64,000 bases of DNA from assembly GCF_003325475.1 (NCBI RefSeq), contig NZ_CP029495.1, forward strand, positions 806,001 to 870,000, read 5' to 3'. Shown in pieces: positions 35,112 to 43,211 of the stretch. Made by a program: the position numbers and the translations under genes. The DNA is from Chromobacterium phragmitis (GTDB lineage Bacteria > Pseudomonadota > Gammaproteobacteria > Burkholderiales > Chromobacteriaceae). The notes under the pieces are model-generated. The model saw nothing but the letters and a program-made list of their open reading frames with translations. It was not told where the DNA came from and searched no databases. The stretch's first letter is position 1. Every line of letters begins with the position of its first letter.

Positions 35112-35140
35112 ATAGTACCGCGTTTTTTGCACTCGCACAA
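35112..35140 (-). promoter_or_regulatory. Candidate carA promoter
   Basis: Read leftward, TTGTGC (35135-35140), 17 bp, TACTAT (35112-35117). The start would be near 35105, giving a leader of about 137 nt. Both boxes match consensus at four of six positions. Confidence 0.5.
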
Positions 35141-35169
35141 TACGACACGCGGCGTTTTTCAGAAAATCC

Positions 35170-35919
35170 TCACGCGCCCGGCTTCAGCTGCCAGTGGACG
35201 CTGGCTGGCCCCGCCGGCTGGCCCAGCATCAGCATCAGCGGCTTCAACGCATCGTACTTGTCCGGCGGACTCTCGGCGCTGCCCTCCATATGAAATGCCC
35301 CCCCGGCCGGCAACGCGCCCTGGCCGTTGATCAGCAACGGCCCTTCCAGCGTGGACAGTGTCAAGCTCATGCCCTGGGCCGCGCCCGCCACGTCCAGCTG
35401 ATAACTGCCGAAGGGCAGCGCCGTGGTCAGCGGCGATGACGCCCCGCGCCAGGCGACCTGCAACGCTCCGCTGATTTCCTTGCCCTGGCGCGCCAGCTGC
35501 GGAATGTTCAGCTGCAGCTCCCCGCCCAGCCTGGCCGCTTGCCAGGTCTTGGACAGATTGGCCAAGGCGGCCACCGGCAACGACAGCGCGAGTCCCCTCA
35601 CTTCCTGCTTGGAGAAGCCCAGCTGCAGCATGCCGGGCTGGCCGGCGCTGTCCAGATGCCAGACCAGCAAGCCAGACAACAGCCCCTTGGGTTGCCATTT
35701 CCACGCCAGCGGACTCATGCTCTGCACCTCGCCGGCCGGCCCCAGATACACCAGCTTGGCGCCGCCGTCCCACACCGTGCCTCGCGCGTCGGCCACTCCC
35801 CAGTGTCCATCGCTGTAGCGCGACACCGGCCAGGACAGCCAGCTGGCCGGCAGCGACGACAGCAACCCCGCCAACAACAACGCAGCCAGGCTCAGCCATT
35901 TCAATATTCTTCGCCTCAT
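35170..35919 (-). CDS. gspN: Type II secretion system protein GspN
   Basis: GspN is an accessory inner-membrane protein found in some type II systems; its role is not settled. The 249-aa protein has one N-terminal helix after a basic start (MRRRILKWLSLAALLLAGLLSSL). A periplasmic beta-rich domain with GTVWDGGAKL and SPLAWKW follows, the usual GspN marks. ATG 35919 overlaps the gspM stop as ATGA. It is the twelfth and last gene of the gsp operon. A terminator-like hairpin lies 144 bp further on, in the carA leader. Confidence 0.85.
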   Translation of the reverse strand: MRRRILKWLSLAALLLAGLLSSLPASWLSWPVSRYSDGHWGVADARGTVWDGGAKLVYLGPAGEVQSMSPLAWKWQPKGLLSGLLVWHLDSAGQPGMLQLGFSKQEVRGLALSLPVAALANLSKTWQAARLGGELQLNIPQLARQGKEISGALQVAWRGASSPLTTALPFGSYQLDVAGAAQGMSLTLSTLEGPLLINGQGALPAGGAFHMEGSAESPPDKYDALKPLMLMLGQPAGPASVHWQLKPGA

Positions 35920-36425
35920 GCCGCCGCCCCCGCGTGCGCCAGCAACGCCTTGATCTTCACCTGTCCCGGCACCGGCTGCGCCTCCGCCTTGACGTTGACC
36001 ACCCGCACCTGCTGCTGCGCGGCCAGCACGCCGACGAAGCGCACCCAGTCGTCGAAACCGACCACGCCCTCCATCGCCACGCCGGACTCGCCCTCCGGAT
36101 TGAATTGCAGCGCGGCGATGGGCAAACCCTGGCTCTTGGCCGTCTGCTGCAGCAGCGGAATCAGTTCCTTGGCCGGCAGCGGCGTTTGCGCCGGCTGGCG
36201 CTTGAGCCTGGCGGCCTCGTCGGCCAGCGCGCTCACCGCGCCCAGCTCCGCCTGCAGCCGCGCGACCGACGCGCGGTTGCGTTGCAGCGACTTGTCCGCC
36301 GGCTCCCAGATAGCCAGGTAGAGCAGCGCCGCGCCCAGCACCGCGGCCATCGCAGCCAGCAAGCGCTGTTCGCGCGGGCTGCGATGGCTCCAATATTCGA
36401 GGAATTGCTGTTTGTAGGCTTTCAT
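35916..36425 (-). CDS. gspM: Type II secretion system protein GspM
   Basis: GspM is a bitopic inner-membrane protein of the assembly platform, partner of GspL. The 169-aa protein has a cytoplasmic N-terminus (KQQFLEYWSHRSPREQRLL), the conserved RSPREQ motif, one membrane helix at about 25-42 and a periplasmic ferredoxin-like domain. It starts 2 bp after gspL ends and its stop overlaps gspN by 4 bp. Identity rests on position, size, topology and the REQ motif. Confidence 0.9.
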   Translation of the reverse strand: MKAYKQQFLEYWSHRSPREQRLLAAMAAVLGAALLYLAIWEPADKSLQRNRASVARLQAELGAVSALADEAARLKRQPAQTPLPAKELIPLLQQTAKSQGLPIAALQFNPEGESGVAMEGVVGFDDWVRFVGVLAAQQQVRVVNVKAEAQPVPGQVKIKALLAHAGAAA

Positions 36426-36427
36426 CG

Positions 36428-37618
36428 TCACGGCTCCCGAGCCACCACCAGTTGCTTGCTGCCCGGCTGGCTGCTCGTCGCCTCCAGCATGATCTGCCGC
36501 GCAGCCAGCAGCTTGCGCCAGCGCGCCAGGCTTTCCGCCGGCACCTCGTTCACCTGCAGCTTGAGCCTGCCGGCCTCGTACTCCAGCGCGCGCGCCTGCA
36601 GTTCGCGCCCGCTGGCCGAAGCCAGCGCGCCCATCAACTCCACCAGGTCGTCGCGCGCCGGCTGGCCATGGCTCAGCCTCAACCTGTCCACCGCGCGCGT
36701 CATCGCCAGCGCGCTGCTGCCCGGCTGCGCCTGGCCGCCAATCCAAGGCGTCGCCGCCGCTCGGATTTGCTGCGACAGGCTGTGCTTCTGCCACGCGAAC
36801 CAAGCTGACTGGCCCAGCGTCAGCGCGATTTGCGCGGCCAGCAGGCTGCCCAGCAGCCAGCCGGTCTTCTTCAGCGACGGCGCCCAATCGCGCCAGTAGC
36901 GGTTGGCGGCCAGATCGCCCTGGGCGAAATCGTAGCCGCCCTGGCGGCGGCCGCTGCGCCAGTCGTGCGCCTCGCCGCGGACAGCCTCGCCCTGCCAGCC
37001 AGCCAGGCGCCCGGTCACTTCTTCCGCGCTGTCGGCCCCGCACACGCTCAGCCGCGCCGGCGCGCCGGCCGCCAGCAGCGAGGCGAACAACGCCTGTTCA
37101 ATCTGCGCGCCGCCGCGCGGCAAACTGGCCGCGTACGGCGAAGCGGCGCGCACCAGCCAGCGGTCCGCCAGCCTAGTCACGCTCCAGCCGTCGAGCGGCG
37201 GCGCCGGCAGCAGGCATTCTTCCGGCACGATGCGGTCGCACAGCCGGCCCAGCGTCTTGAGCATCGCCACCGCGCGGCGCAGCCCGGCCGACTCGGTGGC
37301 GGCCACCGCGCGCCGGCCGCCCGGCAAGGCGTCGCCCAGCGCGTAGAGATTGGCGCCGGGATCGTTGGCCAAGCTCTCCTCCAGCGCGAAGCCCACCACC
37401 GCCGGCGTCGGCTGCTTGACCGCGTCCGGCAGTTTCACTTCGGCGAACAGCGTGCGCCCGGCGGGCAGCACCAATTCGCATTGATCGGCCTTGGGCCAGC
37501 CGCCCGGCGCGCTGTCGCCCTGGGCGGAGAGCTCGCCGCGGGCGTTCAGCAGCGCCCAGGGCAGGCCCGGCTCGCTATCGGGCCAGCCGGGACGCAGATA
37601 GAGTCGCAGCGTCGTCAT
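36428..37618 (-). CDS. gspL: Type II secretion system protein GspL
   Basis: GspL anchors the ATPase GspE at the membrane. The 396-aa protein has a large cytoplasmic actin-like domain. One membrane helix near residue 240 (TGWLLGSLLAAQIALTLGQSAWFAW region) and a periplasmic ferredoxin-like end follow. ATG 37618 has GGAG upstream (an in-frame GTG 12 bp earlier is an alternative). Its start lies 44 bp inside the end of gspK. It is less conserved than other gsp genes, as usual, and is named mainly by topology and operon position between gspK and gspM. Confidence 0.9.
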   Translation of the reverse strand: MTTLRLYLRPGWPDSEPGLPWALLNARGELSAQGDSAPGGWPKADQCELVLPAGRTLFAEVKLPDAVKQPTPAVVGFALEESLANDPGANLYALGDALPGGRRAVAATESAGLRRAVAMLKTLGRLCDRIVPEECLLPAPPLDGWSVTRLADRWLVRAASPYAASLPRGGAQIEQALFASLLAAGAPARLSVCGADSAEEVTGRLAGWQGEAVRGEAHDWRSGRRQGGYDFAQGDLAANRYWRDWAPSLKKTGWLLGSLLAAQIALTLGQSAWFAWQKHSLSQQIRAAATPWIGGQAQPGSSALAMTRAVDRLRLSHGQPARDDLVELMGALASASGRELQARALEYEAGRLKLQVNEVPAESLARWRKLLAARQIMLEATSSQPGSKQLVVAREP

Positions 37619-38564
37619 GTTTGTCTCCACCGGACCGCGCCTGCTGGCCGCGGCCGTCGTTGCCTTCTTGCCGCCAAACCAATTTGACGACGTTTTGATT
37701 GCTGTAGATCATCGCCCGCATCGACAGCCTGGCCTTGTCGTAGCTGGCCCGGCTGTTGAGCAGGAAATAGCTGGACGCGGCGCCGATGTCCACGTCCGGA
37801 AACACAAAGCCGCCGCCCGGCAGCCTCGCCTTGAAATCATTGGCGTCCTTGAAGTAATTGGTCTGCCGCTGCTTCATCAACACCAGCAGATTGCCGTCTC
37901 CCATGCCGGGCAGCAGCGCCTTCAGCACGCCGTCGGTCGCGGTATTGACGTTGATCTGCGTCACCGACGGCGGCAGCGCGGCGATGTGCGGCGACAGCTT
38001 TTCCATCACCTCCGGCGTATAGCCGGGCAGCCAGCGCAGCATCTCCACCCGTGGCAGCGGCCGGTTGGGCTGCGGCGCCGCGGCGGCCCCGTCGCCGGAT
38101 GGCTTGTCGTCTTCCTCCTTGCCGCCGCGCAGCTCTTTCAGCAGCGGTTCGGACAGGGTAGTGGGCAGGCTCAGCGAACTCAGCAGCCGCTTGTAGAATT
38201 TCAGCTGCTTGACATTGGTTTGGCCATTCATCACCAGCGAGTTGATGTTGAATCGCCCCTGCAGATCGCTCAACGCGCCGCTCACCTTCACTCCCTGCGC
38301 CTCGGTCTGCGGCAAGGGCTGCGCCCACAACTGGGACAGCGCCACCACGCCGTTGCCGGCCGGCCCGTTGTTGAAGCGCAAGATTTCCATCGCCCAGCCC
38401 AGGCCGGCGTCGGCCACCAGCCTCAGCTGGGCCCGGCTCTTGTCGTTTTCCAGTTGATGCCACCACAAGCCTTGCTGCCACAACACCAGGCTGGCCGCGG
38501 TGGTGGCCAGCGCCACAATCAGCAGCGCCATGATCACGGCCATGCCGGATTGCCGCCGCCTCAT
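37575..38564 (-). CDS. gspK: Type II secretion minor pseudopilin GspK
   Basis: GspK caps the pseudopilus tip. The 329-aa protein starts with a prepilin peptide, MRRRQSG, then MAVIMALLIVALATTAASLVLW as the hydrophobic stalk. It lacks the usual Glu at +5, which is characteristic of GspK. The globular head contains LSDLQGRFNINSL and VNVNTAT-like INVNTATDGVLKALLPGM, the helix-hairpin-helix-like part of the family. ATG 38564 overlaps the gspJ stop (ATGA). Its end runs 44 bp into gspL. PilD (54953-55873) is the likely processing peptidase. Confidence 0.92.
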   Translation of the reverse strand: MRRRQSGMAVIMALLIVALATTAASLVLWQQGLWWHQLENDKSRAQLRLVADAGLGWAMEILRFNNGPAGNGVVALSQLWAQPLPQTEAQGVKVSGALSDLQGRFNINSLVMNGQTNVKQLKFYKRLLSSLSLPTTLSEPLLKELRGGKEEDDKPSGDGAAAAPQPNRPLPRVEMLRWLPGYTPEVMEKLSPHIAALPPSVTQINVNTATDGVLKALLPGMGDGNLLVLMKQRQTNYFKDANDFKARLPGGGFVFPDVDIGAASSYFLLNSRASYDKARLSMRAMIYSNQNVVKLVWRQEGNDGRGQQARSGGDKHDDAATLSASRLAR

Positions 38565-39145
38565 GGCAACACCCATATCCGCCTCGCCTGCTGTTTGCCC
38601 GGCATCATCACCCGCATTTCCAGCGCCCGCGGCACGCGCCCCTGGGCCGCGTCGCCCATCGGCCACGCCGTTTGCCAGCTGCCGTCGTTGAGCAGCACCC
38701 GCCAGTCCGCGCGCATGCCGGCTCCCAACAGCGCATAGGCGATGGGCGAGCCCTGGCCGGCCGCGCCCGCCGACCAACTGACGCCGCCGGCGCCGCTCTG
38801 GTAGACGATGCGCTCCATCCCGCCCGGATAACGGGCGGAAACCATTTCCAGCATCAGCGACTGGCCCTTGCCGTCCGGCTGCAGCACCAGGCTGCTGGCG
38901 CCCAGCGTCAAACCCTGCTGCTGGTCGGCGGCGTTGGCCGGCGGCTGCAGGCCGGACAGGTCGCTTTCCAGCCGGCGGAAGGCCCGCGCCACGTCCACCC
39001 ATTGCTCGCCGGTCTGCATCAGCCTCTCGCGCGCGATCAGCAACGAGCCGAACGCCTTGTAGCCCATCACCGACAGGATGGCCAACAGGCTCATCGCCAC
39101 CAGGATCTCCAGCAGCGTCATGCCGCCCTGCCGGCGCGCGCTCAC
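38561..39145 (-). CDS. gspJ: Type II secretion minor pseudopilin GspJ
   Basis: GspJ is a tip pseudopilin that forms a complex with GspI and GspK. The 194-aa protein has the prepilin motif RRQGGMTLLEILVAMSLLAIL near the N-terminus, with Glu5 after the cleavage site. It begins with GTG at 39145, which overlaps the gspI stop as GTGA. A longer upstream reading would run antisense to sense and out of frame with gspI, so the GTG is preferred. The head domain shows RRLESDLSGLQPP and a C-terminal RRIWVLP. Confidence 0.9.
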   Translation of the reverse strand: MSARRQGGMTLLEILVAMSLLAILSVMGYKAFGSLLIARERLMQTGEQWVDVARAFRRLESDLSGLQPPANAADQQQGLTLGASSLVLQPDGKGQSLMLEMVSARYPGGMERIVYQSGAGGVSWSAGAAGQGSPIAYALLGAGMRADWRVLLNDGSWQTAWPMGDAAQGRVPRALEMRVMMPGKQQARRIWVLP

Positions 39146-39522
39146 CCGCCGCCTCCCGGCTGCTGCCGCAGATAGCCGGTGACTTCGGCCAGCACGTAAT
39201 GGCCGGCGCCCGGGGCCAGGATGCGCACCGCCACCTTGCGGAAATTGGGATTGGGGGTGCCGGAGATTTCGCGCTCCCAGCGCCACTCGATGCCGTCCTC
39301 CTTGCTCTCCCCCGCCTCCTTGCCCGGCTCCGGAAACTGGCGCAGCGCCTGCAGCAGCGCGATCTGATTCTGCGCCTCCCAGTTGGCCTGCATCCGCAAC
39401 TCCATGCCGGCGGCGTTGTCGGCGGCGAGGCCGGTGGCGCGCAACAGCGCGCCCAGCGCCACCGCGATGATGGCGAGCGCGACCAGCACCTCGAACAAGG
39501 TGAAGCCTTGCTGCCGCTTCAT
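39142..39522 (-). CDS. gspI: Type II secretion minor pseudopilin GspI
   Basis: GspI initiates pseudopilus assembly. The 126-aa protein begins MKRQQGFTLFEVLVALAIIAVALGA, a model prepilin start (cleavage after Gly6, Glu5 of the mature form). NWEAQNQIALLQALRQFPEPG and RKVAVRILAPG follow in the head, ending in a glycine stretch. Both ends overlap neighbours by 4 bp (gspH stop, gspJ start). Confidence 0.92.
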   Translation of the reverse strand: MKRQQGFTLFEVLVALAIIAVALGALLRATGLAADNAAGMELRMQANWEAQNQIALLQALRQFPEPGKEAGESKEDGIEWRWEREISGTPNPNFRKVAVRILAPGAGHYVLAEVTGYLRQQPGGGG

Positions 39523-39989
39523 GAGCCGTCCGCCACCGTCACGCGGCCCAGCGGCGATTGCAACACCGTCAGCCGCCGGCCCGCGCCGTCCAGCTTCAGC
39601 GCCAGCGCGGCCGCTCGGCCGTCCTGCCACAAAAGCAGCGGCCCGCCTTCCTTCCACGGCTGGCCGTCCAGCAGCGCGCCCTCGCCCGAAATGCCGTCCG
39701 GCCATTGATGCGCGGCCAGCAACTCTTCGGTCACCGGCTGCCATTCGCCTTCGTCGTCCAGCCGGCTGAAGGCGTAGCCCTTGCCGCTCCAGCTCAACGC
39801 CAGCGTGTCGCCCATTTCGGCCAGATCGCCGGCCTGTTCCAGCACGCGCGCGAAGCGGTAGCCCTCGTCGTTCAGCTGACGATGGGTGTCAGGCCGCAGG
39901 CTGAGGGTGACCGTGGTGGCGAGCACGCCGATGATCAGCATCACCACCATCACCTCGATCAGCGTGAAGCCGCGCGCGCGCGCCGCCAT
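39519..39989 (-). CDS. gspH: Type II secretion minor pseudopilin GspH
   Basis: GspH is a minor pseudopilin joining the tip complex to the GspG shaft. The 156-aa protein has the prepilin motif RARGFTLIEVMVVMLIIGVLATTVTLSLRP. The head contains FARVLEQAGDLAEMGD and a late GRVTVADGS end. ATG 39989 is used here. A TTG at 39995, two codons earlier, has a GGAG at better spacing and may be the true start. The stop overlaps gspI by 4 bp. Confidence 0.9.
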   Translation of the reverse strand: MAARARGFTLIEVMVVMLIIGVLATTVTLSLRPDTHRQLNDEGYRFARVLEQAGDLAEMGDTLALSWSGKGYAFSRLDDEGEWQPVTEELLAAHQWPDGISGEGALLDGQPWKEGGPLLLWQDGRAAALALKLDGAGRRLTVLQSPLGRVTVADGS

Positions 39990-40010
39990 GCTCAAGTCGA
40001 ACGCTCCGGC

Positions 40011-40454
40011 TTACTTGCCGCTGTCCCAGTTGCCGATGTCGGCGTCGTTGGCCTCGCCGCCCGGCTCGCCGTCGGCGCCGAAGCTCCAGATGTCGATTTC
40101 GCCGTGCGTGCCCGGATTGGCGTACTGGTAGGCGTTGCCCCACGGATCCTTGGGCAGGCGTTCCAGGTAGCCGCCCGGCTTCCAGTTCTTGGGCTCCGGC
40201 GCGGCGGCAGGCTTCTGCACCAGGGCGGACAGGCCCTGGTCGGTGCTCGGATAGCGGCCGTTGTCCAGCCGGTACAGCTTCAGCGCCTGGCTGATCGCGC
40301 CGATGTCCTGCTTGGCGGCGACGATGCGCGCCTCGTCCGGTCGGCTCATCACCTTGGGCACCACCAGCGCGGCCAGCACGCCGAGAATGACGATCACCAC
40401 CATGATTTCGATCAGGGTGAAGCCGCGTTGGGCGGCGTGTTTGAGCTGTTTCAT
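40011..40454 (-). CDS. gspG: Type II secretion major pseudopilin GspG
   Basis: GspG is the main subunit of the pseudopilus. The 147-aa protein has a basic leader (MKQLKHAAQRG), then FTLIEIMVVIVILGVLAALVVP. The head holds the family motifs KLYRLDNGRYPSTDQGL, PKDPWGNAYQYANPG and WSFGADGEPGGEANDADIGNW, the calcium-binding end that stabilises GspG. It follows gspF by 85 bp, the widest gap of the operon. ATG 40454 is supported by the leader peptide. Confidence 0.97.
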   Translation of the reverse strand: MKQLKHAAQRGFTLIEIMVVIVILGVLAALVVPKVMSRPDEARIVAAKQDIGAISQALKLYRLDNGRYPSTDQGLSALVQKPAAAPEPKNWKPGGYLERLPKDPWGNAYQYANPGTHGEIDIWSFGADGEPGGEANDADIGNWDSGK

Positions 40455-40539
40455 CGTATCTCCGTCTTTCGTGTCCGGCGGGCGCGCCGCCGGGTTGCTT
40501 CAATGGGTAATCGGGATGCGGTCTCTGATGACGGGACCG

Positions 40540-41751
40540 TCAATGCACCATCTGGTTCATGTCGATGATGGGCATCATGATGGCCAGCACGATCAGCAGC
40601 ACCATGCCGCCCATTACCAGAATCAGCAGCGGCTCCATCAGCGTGGTGAAGGTGGCCAGCTTGCGCTCCACCTCCTGCTCCTGCTGCTGGGCGGCGCGGT
40701 CCAGCATGTGGGACAGCGTGCCGCTGGCCTCGCCGCTGGAGATCAGATGGATCAGCACCGGCGGAAACTGCCGGCTGGCGTTCAGCGCGCGCGACAGCGA
40801 CACGCCCTCGCGCACCTTGGCCATCGCGTCGGCCACCGCGTCCTGCATCGGCAGCATGGTCATCAGGCCGCGCGCCGTCTCCAGCGCGGTCAGCAAGGGC
40901 ACGCCGGCGCCGACCAGGATGGACAGCGTGCTGGCCATGCGCGCGGTATTGAGGGCGCGGAACAAGCGGCCGAACACCGGCAGCTTCAGCACCCGGGCGT
41001 GGAAGCGCCGCTTCAGCGCCGGCGCGCGCAGCGCGCGGACGATCAGGCAAACCGCAGCGACGATGGAGATCAGCAACGCCACGCCCCACTGGCGCAGGAA
41101 ATCGCTGCAGGCCACCAGCGCGCGGGTGAGAAAAGGCAGCGTCTGCTTGGTCTGGGCGAACACGCTGACCACCTGCGGCACCACGTAGCTCATCAGGCCG
41201 GCCACCACCAGGATGGCCACCAGCGTCACCACCGCCGGATAGGCCAGCGCCAGCGTCACTTTCTGCTGGGTGTTCTGCCGCTTGTCCAGATACTCCGCCA
41301 GCCGCGACATCACCATGTCGAGATGGCCGGACTGCTCGCCGGCCTGCACCAGCGAGCGATACAGGGGCGAAAACACGCCGGGCGCGGCCGACAATGCCTG
41401 GGCGAAGCTCTTTCCTTCCAGGATGTCGCTGCGCAGCGCGGCCAGCACGGTGCGGCTGCGCGCGTTTTCCGATTGCTCGGTGACGGCGGTCAGCGCCTTC
41501 TCCAGGGTCAGGCCGGCGTTGAGCAGCGTCGACAGCTGTTCGGTGATCATCACCAGCTCGGCGCGCGGCAAGCCGCGGCGCAAAACATTGCTGCCGGCGC
41601 CGCCGGTCTTGGCGTTGACGCTGTCCACCGTCACCGGCAGCAGGCCGCGCTCCCTGAGCTGCCCGCGCGCGGCGCGGGCGGAGTCGGCCTCCAGCAGGCC
41701 GCTCTGCTCCTTGCCCGCCGCGTCGTAGGCGGTGTACTTGAAGGCCGCCAT
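40540..41751 (-). CDS. gspF: Type II secretion inner-membrane platform protein GspF
   Basis: GspF is the polytopic platform protein that moves pseudopilins. The 403-aa protein has two repeated GspF domains and three membrane helices. Marks are the FKYTAYDAAGKEQSG start, LRERGLLPV, TEQLSTLLNAGLTLEKAL, GEQSGHLDMVMSRLAEYL, and the second copy GAGVPLLTALET with SSGEASGTLSHMLDRAA. The C-terminal helix is LILVMGGMVLLIVLAIMMPI. The ATG shares one base with the gspE stop (TGATG). Confidence 0.96.
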   Translation of the reverse strand: MAAFKYTAYDAAGKEQSGLLEADSARAARGQLRERGLLPVTVDSVNAKTGGAGSNVLRRGLPRAELVMITEQLSTLLNAGLTLEKALTAVTEQSENARSRTVLAALRSDILEGKSFAQALSAAPGVFSPLYRSLVQAGEQSGHLDMVMSRLAEYLDKRQNTQQKVTLALAYPAVVTLVAILVVAGLMSYVVPQVVSVFAQTKQTLPFLTRALVACSDFLRQWGVALLISIVAAVCLIVRALRAPALKRRFHARVLKLPVFGRLFRALNTARMASTLSILVGAGVPLLTALETARGLMTMLPMQDAVADAMAKVREGVSLSRALNASRQFPPVLIHLISSGEASGTLSHMLDRAAQQQEQEVERKLATFTTLMEPLLILVMGGMVLLIVLAIMMPIIDMNQMVH

Positions 41752-43211
41752 CAGCTCCTCGTCACCCGCAGGATTTCTTCCAGGCTGGTCTCGCCGGCCT
41801 TGACCCAACGCAGGCCGTCGTCGCGCAGGCTGCGCATGCCGTGGCGGGCGGCGTGGTCGCGCAGCCGGTGTTCGGACGCGCGGTCGTGGATCAGCCGCTG
41901 CATGGCATCGTCGATCAGCATCAGCTCATAGATGCCGTAACGGCCCTTGTAGCCGGACTGGCCGCAGGCCGGGCAACCCACCGGCCGGTAATGGATGGCT
42001 TTGGGATCATCCTCCAGCGGCACCGGGTGCGGCGCCTTGCATTGCGGGCAGACGCGGCGCACCAGCCGCTGCGCCATCACGCCCAGCAGGCTGGAAGCCA
42101 GCAGGAAGGGCTCGACGCCCATGTCGGTCAGCCGGGTCACTGCGCTGGCGGCGTCGTTGGTGTGCAGCGTGGCCAGCACCAGGTGGCCGGTCAAGGACGC
42201 CTGCACCGCGATCTGCGCGGTTTCCAGGTCGCGGATCTCGCCTATCATCACCACGTCCGGATCCTGGCGCAGGATGGCGCGCAGCGCCTTGGCGAAAGTC
42301 ATGTCGATGCGGGCGTTGACCTGGGTCTGGCCGACGCCGTCCAGGTGGTACTCCACCGGGTCCTCCACCGTCATGATGTTGGTGTGGTTGGCGTCCAGCC
42401 GCGACAGCGCGGCGTACAGCGTGGTGGTCTTGCCGGAACCGGTGGGACCGGTGACCAGCAGAATGCCGTGCGGCTGGCGGATCAGCTTGTCCACCGAGGC
42501 CAGCGTGTCGGCGGCCATGCCCAGCGTCGCCAGGTCGAGCTTGGCGTTTTCTTTGTCCAAGAGGCGCAGCACCACCCGCTCGCCGTGGCTGGTGGGCAGC
42601 GTCGACACCCGCACGTCCACCGGCCGGCCGCCCAGCCGCAGCGAGATGCGGCCGTCCTGCGGAATGCGCTTCTCGGCGATGTCGAGGTTGGCCATGATCT
42701 TGATCCGCGACACCATCGCCGCGTGCAGCGCGCGATGCGGACTGACCACGTCGCGCAGCGTGCCGTCCAGGCGGAAGCGCACGGTGGAGCGGTCTTCGAA
42801 GGCCTCGATGTGGATGTCCGACGCGCCGTCGCGCAGCGCCTGGGTCAGCAAGGCGTTGATCATGCGGATGATGGGAGCGTCGCCCTCGCTCTCCAGCAGG
42901 TCCTCCACCGTCGGCAAGGATTCCACCATCTGGTTCAAATCCAGATCCTGGCCGATGTCGTCCACCATCTCCGCCGCCGCGCCGTCGCGGCTGGCGTAGT
43001 GCTCGGACAGGCGCTTCTCGAACTGTGAGGCCGTCAGCGTCTCTACGCCCGACAGCCCGCCGCCGTGCAGGCGCAGCGCCTCGCCCCAGGCCGCGGGTTT
43101 GGCGTCCTCGCGCAGCAGCAGCACGCGGCCGGCCTCCCCATCCAGCAGGATGACCCCGTTGGCGCGGGCGAAGGGAAAGGGCAGCAGCGTGGAGAACTTG
43201 GCTTGCATCAT
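41751..43211 (-). CDS. gspE: Type II secretion ATPase GspE
   Basis: GspE is the hexameric traffic ATPase that powers secretion. The 486-aa protein has an N-terminal GspL-binding domain, then SDIHIEAFEDRSTVRFRLDG and the RecA-like core. Walker A is GPTGSGKT (255-262), the Asp box MTVEDPVEYHLDG, Walker B PDVVMIGEIRD, and the His box ASLTGHLVLATLHTND. The zinc-binding tetracysteine region lies at CPQCKAP and CPACGQSGYKGR. It overlaps gspD and gspF by 4 and 1 bp. It is distinct from PilB in this window. Confidence 0.97.
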   Translation of the reverse strand: MMQAKFSTLLPFPFARANGVILLDGEAGRVLLLREDAKPAAWGEALRLHGGGLSGVETLTASQFEKRLSEHYASRDGAAAEMVDDIGQDLDLNQMVESLPTVEDLLESEGDAPIIRMINALLTQALRDGASDIHIEAFEDRSTVRFRLDGTLRDVVSPHRALHAAMVSRIKIMANLDIAEKRIPQDGRISLRLGGRPVDVRVSTLPTSHGERVVLRLLDKENAKLDLATLGMAADTLASVDKLIRQPHGILLVTGPTGSGKTTTLYAALSRLDANHTNIMTVEDPVEYHLDGVGQTQVNARIDMTFAKALRAILRQDPDVVMIGEIRDLETAQIAVQASLTGHLVLATLHTNDAASAVTRLTDMGVEPFLLASSLLGVMAQRLVRRVCPQCKAPHPVPLEDDPKAIHYRPVGCPACGQSGYKGRYGIYELMLIDDAMQRLIHDRASEHRLRDHAARHGMRSLRDDGLRWVKAGETSLEEILRVTRS

